DNA of 64,000 bases, taken from Pseudacidovorax sp. RU35E (GTDB lineage Bacteria > Pseudomonadota > Gammaproteobacteria > Burkholderiales > Burkholderiaceae_C). The notes under the pieces are model-generated. The model was not told the DNA's origin, searched no databases, and was given only the letters and a program-made list of their open reading frames with translations. This document shows positions 9,047 through 16,985 of this stretch, piece after piece. The number at the start of each line of letters is the position of its first letter. The stretch's first letter is position 1. Made by a program: the position numbers and the translations under genes. Location: NCBI RefSeq assembly GCF_900156165.1, contig NZ_FTMY01000010.1:1-64000 (forward strand), given 5' to 3'.

Positions 9047-11601
9047 GCCGCCACCTCGTCGCCGGCCGGCGCGGTGTCGCGCAGCTGGGCGGCCAGGGCG
9101 CGCACGGCGTCGCCGTCGTCCATGTCCAGCGCCGCGCGGGCCAGGGCCTGCAACTCGGCCAGGCTGTGGCGGCGCAGCAGGGCCTTGACGCCGGCGATGT
9201 CGCCCACGCTCATGCTCAGTTCCTGCACGCCCAGGCCGGCCAGCAGGGCCGCGCCCAGCGGCTCGCCGGCCAGGCCGCCGCACACGCCCACCCAGCGACC
9301 GTGGCGGCGGGCGCCTTCCACCGTCTGGGCGATCAGCCGCAGCACGGCCGGATGCAGGCTGTCGGCCATGGTGGCCAGCTGCGGATGCTGGCGGTCCACC
9401 GCCAGCGCGTACTGCGTCAGGTCGTTGGTGCCGATGGAGAAGAAGTCCACATGCGCCGCCAGCCGGTCGGCCATCATGGCGGCGGAAGGCACCTCGATCA
9501 TGATGCCCACCGGGATGCGCCGGCCGCCCTGCTCGGGCGCCAGGCCCAGCGACTGCTGCACCTCGGCCAAGCGCTCGCGCAGGCGGCGCACTTCGTCGAG
9601 CGTGCTGATCATGGGGAACATCAGCGACAGCGGCCCGTCCTGCGCGGCGCGCACCAGGGCGCGCAGCTGCGGCAGCATCAGGTCGTCGCGGGCCAGGCAC
9701 AGGCGAGCGCCACGCAGGCCCAGGAAGGGGTTCTCTTCCACCGGCAAATCCAGGTGCGGCACCTGCTTGTCGCCGCCGATGTCCAGCGTGCGCACGATCA
9801 GCGGCCGGCCGCCCAGGGCGCGCACCATGTCGCGGTAGACGGCGTACTGCTCTTCCTCGTCGGGCACGTGGTCGCGCTCCAGGAAGAGGAATTCGGTGCG
9901 CATCAGGCCGACGCTTTCGGCGCCATGGTCCAGCGCCTTGGCCACCTGCTCGGGCTTGTTGATATTGGCGGCGATCTCCAGGCCGTGGCCGTCCAACGTG
10001 GTCACGGGCTGCAGGCGGCTGCGGGCCTCCTCGGCCTGTCGGCGGGCCAGGCGGTCGATCATGGCCTGGACCTCGGCCAGGGCCTCGTCGCTGGGGCCGA
10101 TGTGCAGCTGGCCGCGGTAACCGTCGAGGATGGCGCGCTCGCCGCTGCGGGCGGCCAGCACGGCCGGGCCGGCGGCCACCACGGCCGGCAGGCCCAGGGC
10201 GCGCGCCAGGATGGCCGTGTGGGCGGTCGGGCCGCCGCGGGCGGTGCAGAAGCCCTTGACGCGCTGCACGTCGATCTGCGCCGTGACGGAGGGCGACAGG
10301 TCGTCGGCCAGCAGCAGGCTGTCGGCCGGCCAGCGCGACGGGTCCTGCCCGGCGGCGCCGGCCTCGCCCACCAGGGCGCGCAGCACGCGGTCGCCCACGT
10401 CCTGCAGGTCGGCGGCGCGGGCGGCCAGCACCGGGTCGGCCACGGCGCGCTGCGCCGCCACATGGCCGGCCAGCGCATGGCGCCAGGACCAGGCGGCGCC
10501 GTGGCCCTGCACCACCAGGCGGGTGGCGTCGCGCAGCAGGTCGGCGTGGGCCAGGATCTGGCGATGCGCCTCGAAGATGCCGGCCTGCTCGGCGGCGTTC
10601 TTGCGGCGGGCGCCTTCGGCCAGGTCGATCAGTTCGGCCTCGGCGGCGGCCAGGGCCGCGTCGAGCGCCGCAGCGGCGGCGGCCACGCCCTGGCCGGGCT
10701 GGTCGGCCACCTCCAGCGCGGGGGCGTCGGCCATCACCAGCGTGCCGATCACGAGGCCAGGGCTGGCCGCGATGCCGCCGATGTGCTGGCGCGCCTCGGG
10801 CTGCCAGCCGGCCAGTTCGCGGCCCAGGCCGTGGGCCTGCTTCTCGCGGGCGGCGGCCTGCTCGGCCTGGCGTTTTTCGTCCTGCGCCAGGCGCACGATC
10901 ACGTCCTTGAGGGCGGCCAGCGCCTGCGCGGCATCCGGGCCGGCGGCCGAAATGCGCAGGCGCGCGCCGCGGCCTGCGCCCAGGCCCAGCAGCGCGGGCA
11001 TGCTGCGCGCATCGGCCACGGTGTCGCCATGGCGCACGCGCAGCTCGGCCAGGAAGCGCGAAGCCACCTGCGCCCACTGCGTGGCGGGCCGGGCATGCAG
11101 GCCGTTCGGGTAGTCGAGCACCACGTCCTGGGCCATCGGCAGGTCTTCGGGCACGGCGGTGGCGACGGGCGCGGCGCCGTCGCGGGTCAGGGCGGCCACG
11201 ATGTCGTCGGCATTGCCGGTGGCGGCCAGGCCTTCGAGGCGCTGGCCATCGGCCATCAGCCGGGTCAGGCGACGCAGCACGGCGATGTGCTGGTCGGAGG
11301 CGGCGGCCACCGCCACCACGAGCTGCACGCGGTGGTCGGGCGCGTCCCAGGCGACGCCGCCCGGAATCTGCACCACGGCCAGGCCGGTGCGGCGCACCAG
11401 GCCCTTGTCTTCCACCATGCCATGAGGCACGGCCAGGCCGCGGCCCATGTAGGTGGTGGCGACCTGCTCGCGCCGCAGCAGGCTGTCGGCATAGGCGGGG
11501 TCGCAGAAGCCGGCCTGGACCAGCAGGGTGCCGGCGGCGCGAATGGCGGCCTCACGGTCGGCGACCGCGGCGGCGAGTTGGACTTGCACGGGTAGATCCA
11601 T
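9043..11601 (-). CDS. fruB: Fructose PTS multiphosphoryl transfer protein (IIA-HPr-EI fusion)
   Basis: This cytoplasmic fusion carries phosphate from PEP to FruA. In order it has IIA-Fru (residues 1-145, active His60 in GLAVPHG), HPr (about 157-245, His169 in GLHARPATQ) and enzyme I (about 275-852, with the active His in GGPTAHTAILARALGLP). Because HPr and EI are built in, fructose uptake needs no other general PTS protein. The start MDLPVQVQL follows AGGAGA; the frame runs 36 codons further upstream, but that part covers the operator and promoter. Gene order fruB-fruK-fruA and the divergent LacI-type gene match the usual fructose regulon. Confidence 0.96.
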   Translation of the reverse strand: MDLPVQVQLAAAVADREAAIRAAGTLLVQAGFCDPAYADSLLRREQVATTYMGRGLAVPHGMVEDKGLVRRTGLAVVQIPGGVAWDAPDHRVQLVVAVAAASDQHIAVLRRLTRLMADGQRLEGLAATGNADDIVAALTRDGAAPVATAVPEDLPMAQDVVLDYPNGLHARPATQWAQVASRFLAELRVRHGDTVADARSMPALLGLGAGRGARLRISAAGPDAAQALAALKDVIVRLAQDEKRQAEQAAAREKQAHGLGRELAGWQPEARQHIGGIAASPGLVIGTLVMADAPALEVADQPGQGVAAAAAALDAALAAAEAELIDLAEGARRKNAAEQAGIFEAHRQILAHADLLRDATRLVVQGHGAAWSWRHALAGHVAAQRAVADPVLAARAADLQDVGDRVLRALVGEAGAAGQDPSRWPADSLLLADDLSPSVTAQIDVQRVKGFCTARGGPTAHTAILARALGLPAVVAAGPAVLAARSGERAILDGYRGQLHIGPSDEALAEVQAMIDRLARRQAEEARSRLQPVTTLDGHGLEIAANINKPEQVAKALDHGAESVGLMRTEFLFLERDHVPDEEEQYAVYRDMVRALGGRPLIVRTLDIGGDKQVPHLDLPVEENPFLGLRGARLCLARDDLMLPQLRALVRAAQDGPLSLMFPMISTLDEVRRLRERLAEVQQSLGLAPEQGGRRIPVGIMIEVPSAAMMADRLAAHVDFFSIGTNDLTQYALAVDRQHPQLATMADSLHPAVLRLIAQTVEGARRHGRWVGVCGGLAGEPLGAALLAGLGVQELSMSVGDIAGVKALLRRHSLAELQALARAALDMDDGDAVRALAAQLRDTAPAGDEVAA

Positions 11602-11618
11602 ACCGTCTCCTGTAAATT

Positions 11619-11634
11619 TTGGAATCGATACCAA
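11619..11634. promoter_or_regulatory. FruR operator 1 (fruB side)
   Basis: TTGGAATCGATACCAA is a near-perfect palindrome with only the fifth base pair asymmetric. It lies just downstream of the fruB -10 box, where a bound LacI-type repressor would block initiation. Thirteen of its central 14 bases match operator 2. Confidence 0.75.
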
Positions 11635-11641
11635 TGGCGGA

Positions 11642-11669
11642 ATTATCGAAGTGGGTGCTTGGCTGTCCA
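11642..11669 (-). promoter_or_regulatory. Predicted sigma-70 promoter of fruBKA
   Basis: On the minus strand TGGACA (11664-11669) and GATAAT (11642-11647) match the -35 and -10 consensus in five of six positions each, with a 16-base spacer. The expected start is near 11635, at the edge of operator 1. Confidence 0.65.
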
Positions 11670-11763
11670 TCGAAACCCGCTGATTTGCCTCAAAAATCAG
11701 GGTAAACACTGAGATTGAGGTCTTGAAATCTGGGCGGCAGTTTCCGACTCAGAATGCAGAATC

Positions 11764-11779
11764 CTGGTAACGATTCCAG
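11764..11779. promoter_or_regulatory. FruR operator 2 (fruR side)
   Basis: CTGGTAACGATTCCAG is an imperfect palindrome; read on the other strand its core is TGGAATCGTTACCA, one base different from operator 1. It ends 9 bases before the fruR start codon, a place suited to autorepression. Confidence 0.72.
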
Positions 11780-11788
11780 TCATTTGAC

Positions 11789-12856
11789 ATGACACAGCCA
11801 CTTTCCCACCGCCAGAGCGCCAGCATCAAGGATGTCGCCGAGCGCGCCGGTGCCTCCACCACCACTGTCTCGCGGGTCCTGAGCCATCCCGAGGCGGTGC
11901 GGCCCGACCTGCGCCAGCGGGTGCAGCAGGCCATCGACGAACTGGGCTACCGGCCCAACCTGGCCGCACGGCGTCTGCGGCAGCAGCGGGCCTCGCTGAT
12001 CGGGCTGATCGTCTCGGACATCCGCAACCCCTTCTTCACCGAGATCAGCCGGGCGGTGGAGGACATCGCCTACCGCCACGGCCTGCGCCTGATCCTGTGC
12101 AACAGCGACGAAGACCCGGCCAAGGAACAGTCGTACCTGGAGCTGATGGCCGACGAGCAGGCCAGCGGCGTGATCCTCTCGCCCACGTTGGAGCTGACGC
12201 GGCGATTCCGCGCCGGGCAGCACCCCTTTCCGGTGGTGATGGTCGACCGGGCGCCCGAAGGCAGCACGCCCAGCGATCTGGTGCTGCTGGACAACGCCCC
12301 CGCCGCCCGCCGCCTGACCGAGCACCTGATCGCCCAGGGCTGCCGACGCATCGCGCTGCTGGCCGGCTCGCGCAGCAGCACCGGCCGCGAGCGCCAGGCC
12401 GGCTATGAGGCCGCCATGCGCGAGGCAGGCCTGGCCCCGCAGGTGGTGGCCCTGCGTCCCCTCGCGGCCGAAGGCCAGGCGGCCGCCGCCACGCTGCTGG
12501 CCCAGGCCGAGCGCCCGGACGCCTTGCTGGCCACCAACGGTCTTCTTTTGTTAGGGGCCTGGAAGGCGGTGCGCGAGGCCGGCCTGGCCATGCCGGAGGA
12601 CGTGGCCATCGCCGGCTTCGACAACAACGACTGGACCACTCTGCCCGAGCCCGCCGTCACCGTGATGGCCCAGCCCACCGCCGACATCGGCCGCACCGCG
12701 GCCGAACTGCTGCTGCAGCGCATGGCCGAACCCGGCCGGCCGCCGCGGCGCATCGTGCTCGAAGGCGAACTGCTGGTGCGCGGCTCGAGCGTGCTCAGGC
12801 CGTCGGCGACGGTTGCGCCGCCTCGGCCAGCGCATCCAGCGGCCAGCGCGGCTTGA
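11789..12856 (+). CDS. fruR: LacI-family transcriptional regulator, probable fructose repressor
   Basis: The 355-residue protein has an N-terminal LacI helix-turn-helix ([23 protein letters not shown], about residues 12-34) and hinge helix ([14 protein letters not shown]), then a periplasmic-binding-like effector domain. It is divergent from fruBKA, and two matching palindromes lie between them, so it most likely represses that operon until fructose 1-phosphate binds. No Shine-Dalgarno sequence is visible before the ATG; operator 2 occupies that space. Its last 62 bases overlap the 3' end of tsaD on the other strand. The symbol is by context. Confidence 0.88.
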   Translation: MTQPLSHRQSASIKDVAERAGASTTTVSRVLSHPEAVRPDLRQRVQQAIDELGYRPNLAARRLRQQRASLIGLIVSDIRNPFFTEISRAVEDIAYRHGLRLILCNSDEDPAKEQSYLELMADEQASGVILSPTLELTRRFRAGQHPFPVVMVDRAPEGSTPSDLVLLDNAPAARRLTEHLIAQGCRRIALLAGSRSSTGRERQAGYEAAMREAGLAPQVVALRPLAAEGQAAAATLLAQAERPDALLATNGLLLLGAWKAVREAGLAMPEDVAIAGFDNNDWTTLPEPAVTVMAQPTADIGRTAAELLLQRMAEPGRPPRRIVLEGELLVRGSSVLRPSATVAPPRPAHPAASAA

Positions 12857-13856
12857 CGTCGAAGGCGTAGCGCGCCTCCGGCTGCGACAGGCCGGACTGG
12901 ATGCGCATGGCCGCCGCCAGGGCGATCATGGCGCCGTTGTCGGTGCACAGCGCCAGTTCCGGGTAGTGAACGCGTACCTTGCGCTTGGCGCAGGCGGCAT
13001 CCAGTTGCTCGCGCAGCAGCCGGTTGGCGCCCACGCCGCCGGCCACCACCAGGCGCTTGAGGCCGGTACGCTCCAGCGCCGCGAGCGACTTGCGCACCAG
13101 CACCTCGACGATGGCCGCCTGGGTCGATGCGGCCAGGTCGGCCTTGCGCGCTTCCAGTTCGGTGCCGAGCTTCTTCGTCTGCGTGAGCACCGCCGTCTTG
13201 AGGCCGGCGAAGGAAAAGTCCAGGTCGCCGCTGTGCAGCAGCGGACGCGGCAGCTTGAAGGTCTGGGCATCGCCGCCCTCGGCCAGCTTCGACAGCCAGG
13301 GCCCGCCGGGATAGGGCAGGCCCATCAGCTTGGCGCTCTTGTCGAAGGCCTCGCCGGCGGCGTCGTCGATGGTCTCGCCCAGCAGCTCGTAGCGCCCGAC
13401 GCCTTCCACCCGCATCAGCTGCGTGTGGCCGCCGGACACCAGCAGGGCCACGAAGGGGAACTGCGGCGGGTCGGCACTGAGGAAGGGCGAGAGCAGGTGC
13501 CCCTCGAGGTGGTGCACGCCCAGCACCGGCCGGCCCAGCGCCGCGCCCAGGGCGCAGGCCACGCCCGCGCCCACCAGCAGCGCGCCGGCCAGGCCGGGGC
13601 CGCGGGTGAAAGCGACGACGTCGATGTCGGCCCGCGTCCACCCGGCTTCGGTCAGCACAGCCTCGGTGAGGGGCAGCACGCGGCGGATGTGGTCGCGGCT
13701 GGCCAGCTCGGGCACCACGCCGCCGTAGGCCTGGTGCATGGCGATCTGGCTGTGCAGGGCGTGGGCCGCCAGGCGCGGCACGCCGCCGTCGGCCAGGGTC
13801 TCGACGAGGGCCACGCCCGTTTCGTCGCAGGAGGATTCGATGCCCAGGATGCGCAT
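12795..13856 (-). CDS. tsaD: tRNA N6-threonylcarbamoyladenosine transferase subunit TsaD
   Basis: TsaD moves the threonylcarbamoyl group onto A37 of ANN-decoding tRNAs, working with TsaB and TsaE. The 353 residues carry the ASKHA fold with the N-terminal [12 protein letters not shown] motif, [22 protein letters not shown], the metal ligands in HHLEGHLLS, and SGGHTQLM. The substrate loop [15 protein letters not shown] and the C-terminal CTDNGAMIA complete the family pattern. It is convergent with fruR (62-base 3' overlap) and divergent from the nitrate antiterminator gene. Confidence 0.97.
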   Translation of the reverse strand: MRILGIESSCDETGVALVETLADGGVPRLAAHALHSQIAMHQAYGGVVPELASRDHIRRVLPLTEAVLTEAGWTRADIDVVAFTRGPGLAGALLVGAGVACALGAALGRPVLGVHHLEGHLLSPFLSADPPQFPFVALLVSGGHTQLMRVEGVGRYELLGETIDDAAGEAFDKSAKLMGLPYPGGPWLSKLAEGGDAQTFKLPRPLLHSGDLDFSFAGLKTAVLTQTKKLGTELEARKADLAASTQAAIVEVLVRKSLAALERTGLKRLVVAGGVGANRLLREQLDAACAKRKVRVHYPELALCTDNGAMIALAAAMRIQSGLSQPEARYAFDVKPRWPLDALAEAAQPSPTA

Positions 13857-13960
13857 CGCGGCAGTGTAGGCGGCGCTTCTGCGCAGGACCGGGCGGCAAC
13901 CCCATGCCCCTGCGCCGGCCCGGCGCGCAAGGCCGGCCGTCGGCAGGGTCGCCCGCCGAG

Positions 13961-13975
13961 GGGCATGGAATTTGC
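13961..13975 (+). promoter_or_regulatory. Predicted sigma-54 (-24/-12) promoter of the NIT-ANTAR gene
   Basis: GGGCAT-GGAAT-TTGC fits TGGCAC-N5-TTGC with the invariant GG and GC exactly 10 bases apart. Expected transcription start is near 13987, about 37 bases before the chosen ATG. This would place the regulator under nitrogen control by RpoN. Confidence 0.6.
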
Positions 13976-14023
13976 GGCATGCTCTCGCCCCCCGCGTTTT
14001 TCTGCTTCATTGCCGCCTCACCC

Positions 14024-15283
14024 ATGACGACCAGCCTTGGCTTCCTGATCGCCGCCCGCCGTTGCGAGATCGACGAGCTCGACCAGCTCGCCCGCACCAG
14101 CGAGCTGGTGGGCACGCTGGGCCGGCTGGTGCATGCGCTGCAGCGCGAGCGCGGCATCACCAATGTCTTCCTGGGCTCGGGCGGCCAGCGCTTCGCCGCC
14201 GAGCGCGCCGCGCAGGTGGCCGACTGCCTGGCCCGGGAACAGCAGGTCCGCGCCGCCCTCGATCCGCTGGTGGACGACCCGCGGCGGCTGGCCGGCGGCG
14301 CGCGGCTCTTTCCCCGCGTCGCCTATGTGCTGCAGGGGCTGGACGCCCTGCCCGGCCTGCGCGCGCGCATCGAAGGCCTGGCCGTGGGGCCCGACCTGGC
14401 CACCGCCGCCTTCGTGAAGCTGATCGCCGGCCTGCTGGCGGTGGTGTTCGAGGCGGCCGACGGCGCCACCGACCCGGACATCTCGCGCTGGCTGGTCGCC
14501 ATGTTCAATTTCATGCAGGGCAAGGAGTTCGCCGGCCAGGAGCGCGCCTTCGGCGCCGCCGCCTTCCTGCGCGGCGGCAACGACGACGCCCAGCGCCAGC
14601 AGTGGCTGCACCTGATCGAATCGCAGGAGCGCTGCTTCGGCCTGTTCTGCGAGTTCAGCGACGAGACGCTGCGCACCCAGTGGCAGGCCAGCCAGGCGCC
14701 GGCCCAGTTGGCCGAGCTGGAACGCCTGCGCCGCATCGGCTGCACCTCGCCGGCCGGCACGGTGCTGGACGCCAACCTCAGCCCGCTGTGGTTCGAGGGC
14801 TGCACGCGCCGCATCGACGCCATGCAGGCCATCGAGGACGGCCTGGCGTGCGAACTGCGCGCGCTGTGCGGCCACAAGATCGGGCAGGCCCGCGCCGAGC
14901 TCCAGCGCTACGAGGCGCTGCAGGCCGAGGCCGTGACGCCCGGCGACTTCTTCGCCGACGCCGCGGCCGAGACCGCCGAAGCCCCCGCCGCCGGCTACGG
15001 CCGCAACCTCGAGCGCTCGGTGCTGCAGATGGTGCAGGAGCAGTCGCGCCGCCTCCAGGCCATGAACGACGAACTGCAGACCGTGCGCGCCTCGCTCAAC
15101 GAGCGCAAGGTGGTCGAGCGCGCCAAGGGCTTGCTGATGGCCCACCGCCAGCTCAGCGAGGAAGAGGCGCACAAAATGCTGCGCCAGACCGCCATGAACC
15201 AGAACCGCCGGCTGGTGGATGTGGCGGAGTCGGTGCTGGCCATGGCCGACTTCCTGCCGCTGGGCGGCAGCGCCTCGCGCTGA
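14024..15283 (+). CDS. nasR: Nitrate/nitrite-sensing NIT-ANTAR transcription antiterminator (NasR type)
   Basis: The 419-residue protein has an all-helical NIT sensor domain (about residues 25-290, with LQRERGITNVFLGSGGQRF typical of the family) and a C-terminal ANTAR RNA-binding domain (about 345-405; ERAKGLLMAHRQLSEEEAHKMLRQTAM). In Klebsiella NasR, nitrate or nitrite binding to NIT lets ANTAR bind leader RNA and stop termination ahead of the nas operon. Here a terminator leader follows directly, upstream of nrtA. The start MTTSLGFLIAARR (14024) is placed by homology-like content; earlier in-frame starts would overlap the predicted sigma-54 promoter. The symbol follows domain order and context. 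Confidence 0.9.
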   Translation: MTTSLGFLIAARRCEIDELDQLARTSELVGTLGRLVHALQRERGITNVFLGSGGQRFAAERAAQVADCLAREQQVRAALDPLVDDPRRLAGGARLFPRVAYVLQGLDALPGLRARIEGLAVGPDLATAAFVKLIAGLLAVVFEAADGATDPDISRWLVAMFNFMQGKEFAGQERAFGAAAFLRGGNDDAQRQQWLHLIESQERCFGLFCEFSDETLRTQWQASQAPAQLAELERLRRIGCTSPAGTVLDANLSPLWFEGCTRRIDAMQAIEDGLACELRALCGHKIGQARAELQRYEALQAEAVTPGDFFADAAAETAEAPAAGYGRNLERSVLQMVQEQSRRLQAMNDELQTVRASLNERKVVERAKGLLMAHRQLSEEEAHKMLRQTAMNQNRRLVDVAESVLAMADFLPLGGSASR

Positions 15284-15355
15284 GCCGGGCCCCTGCCCAG
15301 CCGCGCCCCAGGTTGACACAGACCCGGCGCTGACGCCCGCACCGCAGCTGCTTTT

Positions 15356-15382
15356 GGTGCACAGCAGCAATCCGCGGTGCAC
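15356..15382. promoter_or_regulatory. Paired GGTGCAC half-sites, candidate NtrC enhancer
   Basis: GGTGCAC occurs at 15356-15362 and again at 15376-15382, exactly 20 bases apart (two helical turns). GGTGCA is the half-site of the NtrC consensus TGCAC-N5/6-GGTGCA. They lie about 145-165 bases upstream of the expected sigma-54 transcription start, a normal enhancer distance. The opposite half-sites are poor, so this is a candidate only. Confidence 0.4.
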
Positions 15383-15495
15383 GTCCGTGGCGCATGGCGG
15401 TTGCCTCGGGGACGCCTGCAGCAGTGGGCTCGGCAAGCCCTCTCCGGCCCTTCTCCCTCTGACGACGCCACCTTGGACCGCGCACCGGCCCATCC

Positions 15496-15510
15496 TGGCA
15501 CACCGCTTGC
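15496..15510 (+). promoter_or_regulatory. Predicted sigma-54 (-24/-12) promoter of the nrt-nas operon
   Basis: TGGCAC-ACCGC-TTGC is an exact match to the RpoN core consensus TGGCAC-N5-TTGC, with GG and GC 10 bases apart. The transcript should begin near 15521, giving a leader of about 180 bases before nrtA. This implies control by a nitrogen-responsive enhancer-binding protein such as NtrC. Confidence 0.8.
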
Positions 15511-15525
15511 GTAGTCCTGACCACA

Positions 15526-15581
15526 GACCGGAAACGGTCGTCCGGCAGGCGGCGCCCAAAGGCGGGCACGGCAGGCCGGAC
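15526..15581 (+). promoter_or_regulatory. Leader RNA hairpins, candidate ANTAR target
   Basis: Directly after the expected transcript start come GACCG-GAAA-CGGTC (15526-15539) and a larger structure: outer stem GTCCGGC/GCCGGAC (15540-15546 with 15575-15581) around CGCC-CAAA-GGCG (15553-15564). ANTAR proteins bind a pair of small hairpins just upstream of a terminator. The position fits, but the loops do not clearly show the expected six-base pattern. Confidence 0.4.
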
Positions 15582-15588
15582 ACAGGAC

Positions 15589-15667
15589 AAAGGCGTCCTC
15601 TCCCGCTGGCTCCATGGCATGCACCGCATGCGATGGGCCCGGCGCGGCGAGGACGCCTTTTTGTTTT
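15589..15667 (+). terminator. Leader terminator ahead of nrtA (attenuator)
   Basis: AAAGGCGTCCTC (15589-15600) pairs perfectly over 12 bp with GAGGACGCCTTT (15649-15660), followed by a T-rich run TTTTTGTTTT (15658-15667). The 48-base loop holds a second hairpin, CCAT-g-GCATGC / GCATGC-g-ATGG (15612-15636). It lies between the operon promoter and the nrtA start at 15704, so default read-out is termination. The NIT-ANTAR protein encoded just upstream is the obvious antiterminator. The 420 bases from 15284 to 15703 contain no gene. Confidence 0.85.
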
Positions 15668-15703
15668 CCCCCTTCGCTGCCCCTCTTGCCCCGGAGTCTG
15701 CCC

Positions 15704-16951
15704 ATGACCGACGCCCACCGCCCCGCCCCGCTGAGCCGCCGCCGCGTGCTGCAGGCCGCCGCCGCCAGCGCCCTGACCATCGACCCTGCCCTGCGCGCCT
15801 GCGTCTGGGCCCAGGGCTCTGACAAGCCCGAGAAGGAGGAGGTCAAGATCGGCTTCATCCCGCTGACCGATTGCGCGAGCGTCGTGATGGCCTCGGTGCT
15901 GGGCATCGACAAGAAGTACGGCGTGAAGATCGTCCCGAGCAAGGAAGCCAGCTGGGCCGGCGTGCGCGACAAGCTGGTCAATGGCGATCTGGACTTCGCC
16001 CACGTGCTCTACGGCCTGGTCTACGGCGTGCACCTCGGCATCGGCGGCCCCAAGAAGGACATGGCCGTGCTCATGACCCTCAACAACAACGGCCAGGCCA
16101 TCACGCTGTCCAAGAAGCTGGCCGACAAGGGTGCGGTGGACGGCGCTTCGCTCGCCAAGCTGATGGCCGCCGACAAGCGCGAATACACCTTCGCCCAGAC
16201 CTTCCCCACCGGCACCCATGCCATGTGGCTGTACTACTGGCTGGCGGCCAACGGCATCAACCCGATGAAGGACGCCAAGTCCATCGTGGTGCCGCCGCCG
16301 CAGATGGTGGCCAACATGCGCGTGGGCAACATGGACGGCTTCTGCGTCGGCGAGCCGTGGGGCCACCGCGCCATCATGGACGGCATCGGCATCACAGCCG
16401 TGACCACGCAGGACATCTGGAAGGACCATCCCGAGAAGGTGCTGGGCACGTCCGCCGACTTCGTCAAGAAGTACCCCAACACGGCCCGCGCCGTGACGGC
16501 AGCCATCCTGGAGGCGGGCAAGTGGATCGACGGCGGCCTCTCGAACAAGAACAAGATGGCCGAGACCATCGCCGAGAAGAGCTACGTCAACACCAGCGTG
16601 GACGCCATCAACCAGCGCATCCTGGGCCGCTACCAGAATGGCCTGGGCAAGACCTGGGACGACCCGAACTACATGAAGTTCTACAACGACGGCGCGGTGA
16701 ACTTCCCCTACCTCTCGGACGGCATGTGGTTCCTCACCCAGCACAAGCGCTGGGGCCTGCTCAAGGAGCACCCGGACTACCTGAAGGTGGCCACCGAGAT
16801 CAACCGCATCGACATCTATAAGCAGGCCGCCGCCGCCACCAAGACGCCGGTGCCCGCCAGCCCGATGCGCAGCAGCAAGCTCATCGACGGCGTGGTGTGG
16901 GACGGCAAGGAGCCGGCCAAGTACGCCGATTCGTTCAAGGTCCGCGCCTGA
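15704..16951 (+). CDS. nrtA: Nitrate ABC transporter substrate-binding protein
   Basis: The 415-residue periplasmic protein should capture nitrate (and perhaps nitrite) for the NrtBD transporter. The N-terminus LSRRRVLQAAAAS is a twin-arginine-type signal with cleavage expected near VWAQG. The mature part has the CmpA/NrtA-type opening KIGFIPLTDCASVVMAS, then WAGVRDKL, FPTGTHAMWLYYWLAANGI and GEPWGHRAI. The start is set by GGAG eight bases upstream; a longer frame from 15614 lies inside the leader terminator and is rejected. First gene of nrtA-nrtB-nrtD-nasC-nasA. Confidence 0.93.
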   Translation: MTDAHRPAPLSRRRVLQAAAASALTIDPALRACVWAQGSDKPEKEEVKIGFIPLTDCASVVMASVLGIDKKYGVKIVPSKEASWAGVRDKLVNGDLDFAHVLYGLVYGVHLGIGGPKKDMAVLMTLNNNGQAITLSKKLADKGAVDGASLAKLMAADKREYTFAQTFPTGTHAMWLYYWLAANGINPMKDAKSIVVPPPQMVANMRVGNMDGFCVGEPWGHRAIMDGIGITAVTTQDIWKDHPEKVLGTSADFVKKYPNTARAVTAAILEAGKWIDGGLSNKNKMAETIAEKSYVNTSVDAINQRILGRYQNGLGKTWDDPNYMKFYNDGAVNFPYLSDGMWFLTQHKRWGLLKEHPDYLKVATEINRIDIYKQAAAATKTPVPASPMRSSKLIDGVVWDGKEPAKYADSFKVRA

Positions 16952-16985
16952 GGCCGCACCCTCCATCCACCAGGAGCCCATCACC

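Noticed and set aside
8078..11077. 999-codon minus-strand frame joining fruK and an out-of-frame part of fruB
   Set aside because: Only the last 322 codons are FruK; the rest is fruB read in the wrong frame.
9166..11595. 809-codon plus-strand frame opposite fruB
   Set aside because: Shadow of fruB; low-complexity and without domains.
13857..14023. N-terminal extension of the NIT-ANTAR protein
   Set aside because: Upstream in-frame starts cover the predicted sigma-54 promoter and add non-conserved residues.
15313..15318. Perfect TTGACA upstream of nrtA as a sigma-70 -35
   Set aside because: No -10-like sequence lies 16-18 bases downstream; the sigma-54 match at 15496 is far better.
15526..15581. 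Firm call of the two leader hairpins as the ANTAR RNA motif
   Set aside because: Position fits, but the loops appear as four-base purine loops rather than the expected six-base loops, so it is listed only as a candidate.
15614..15703. 30-codon N-terminal extension of NrtA
   Set aside because: It lies inside the leader terminator and would bury the Tat signal; the ATG at 15704 has a GGAG site.
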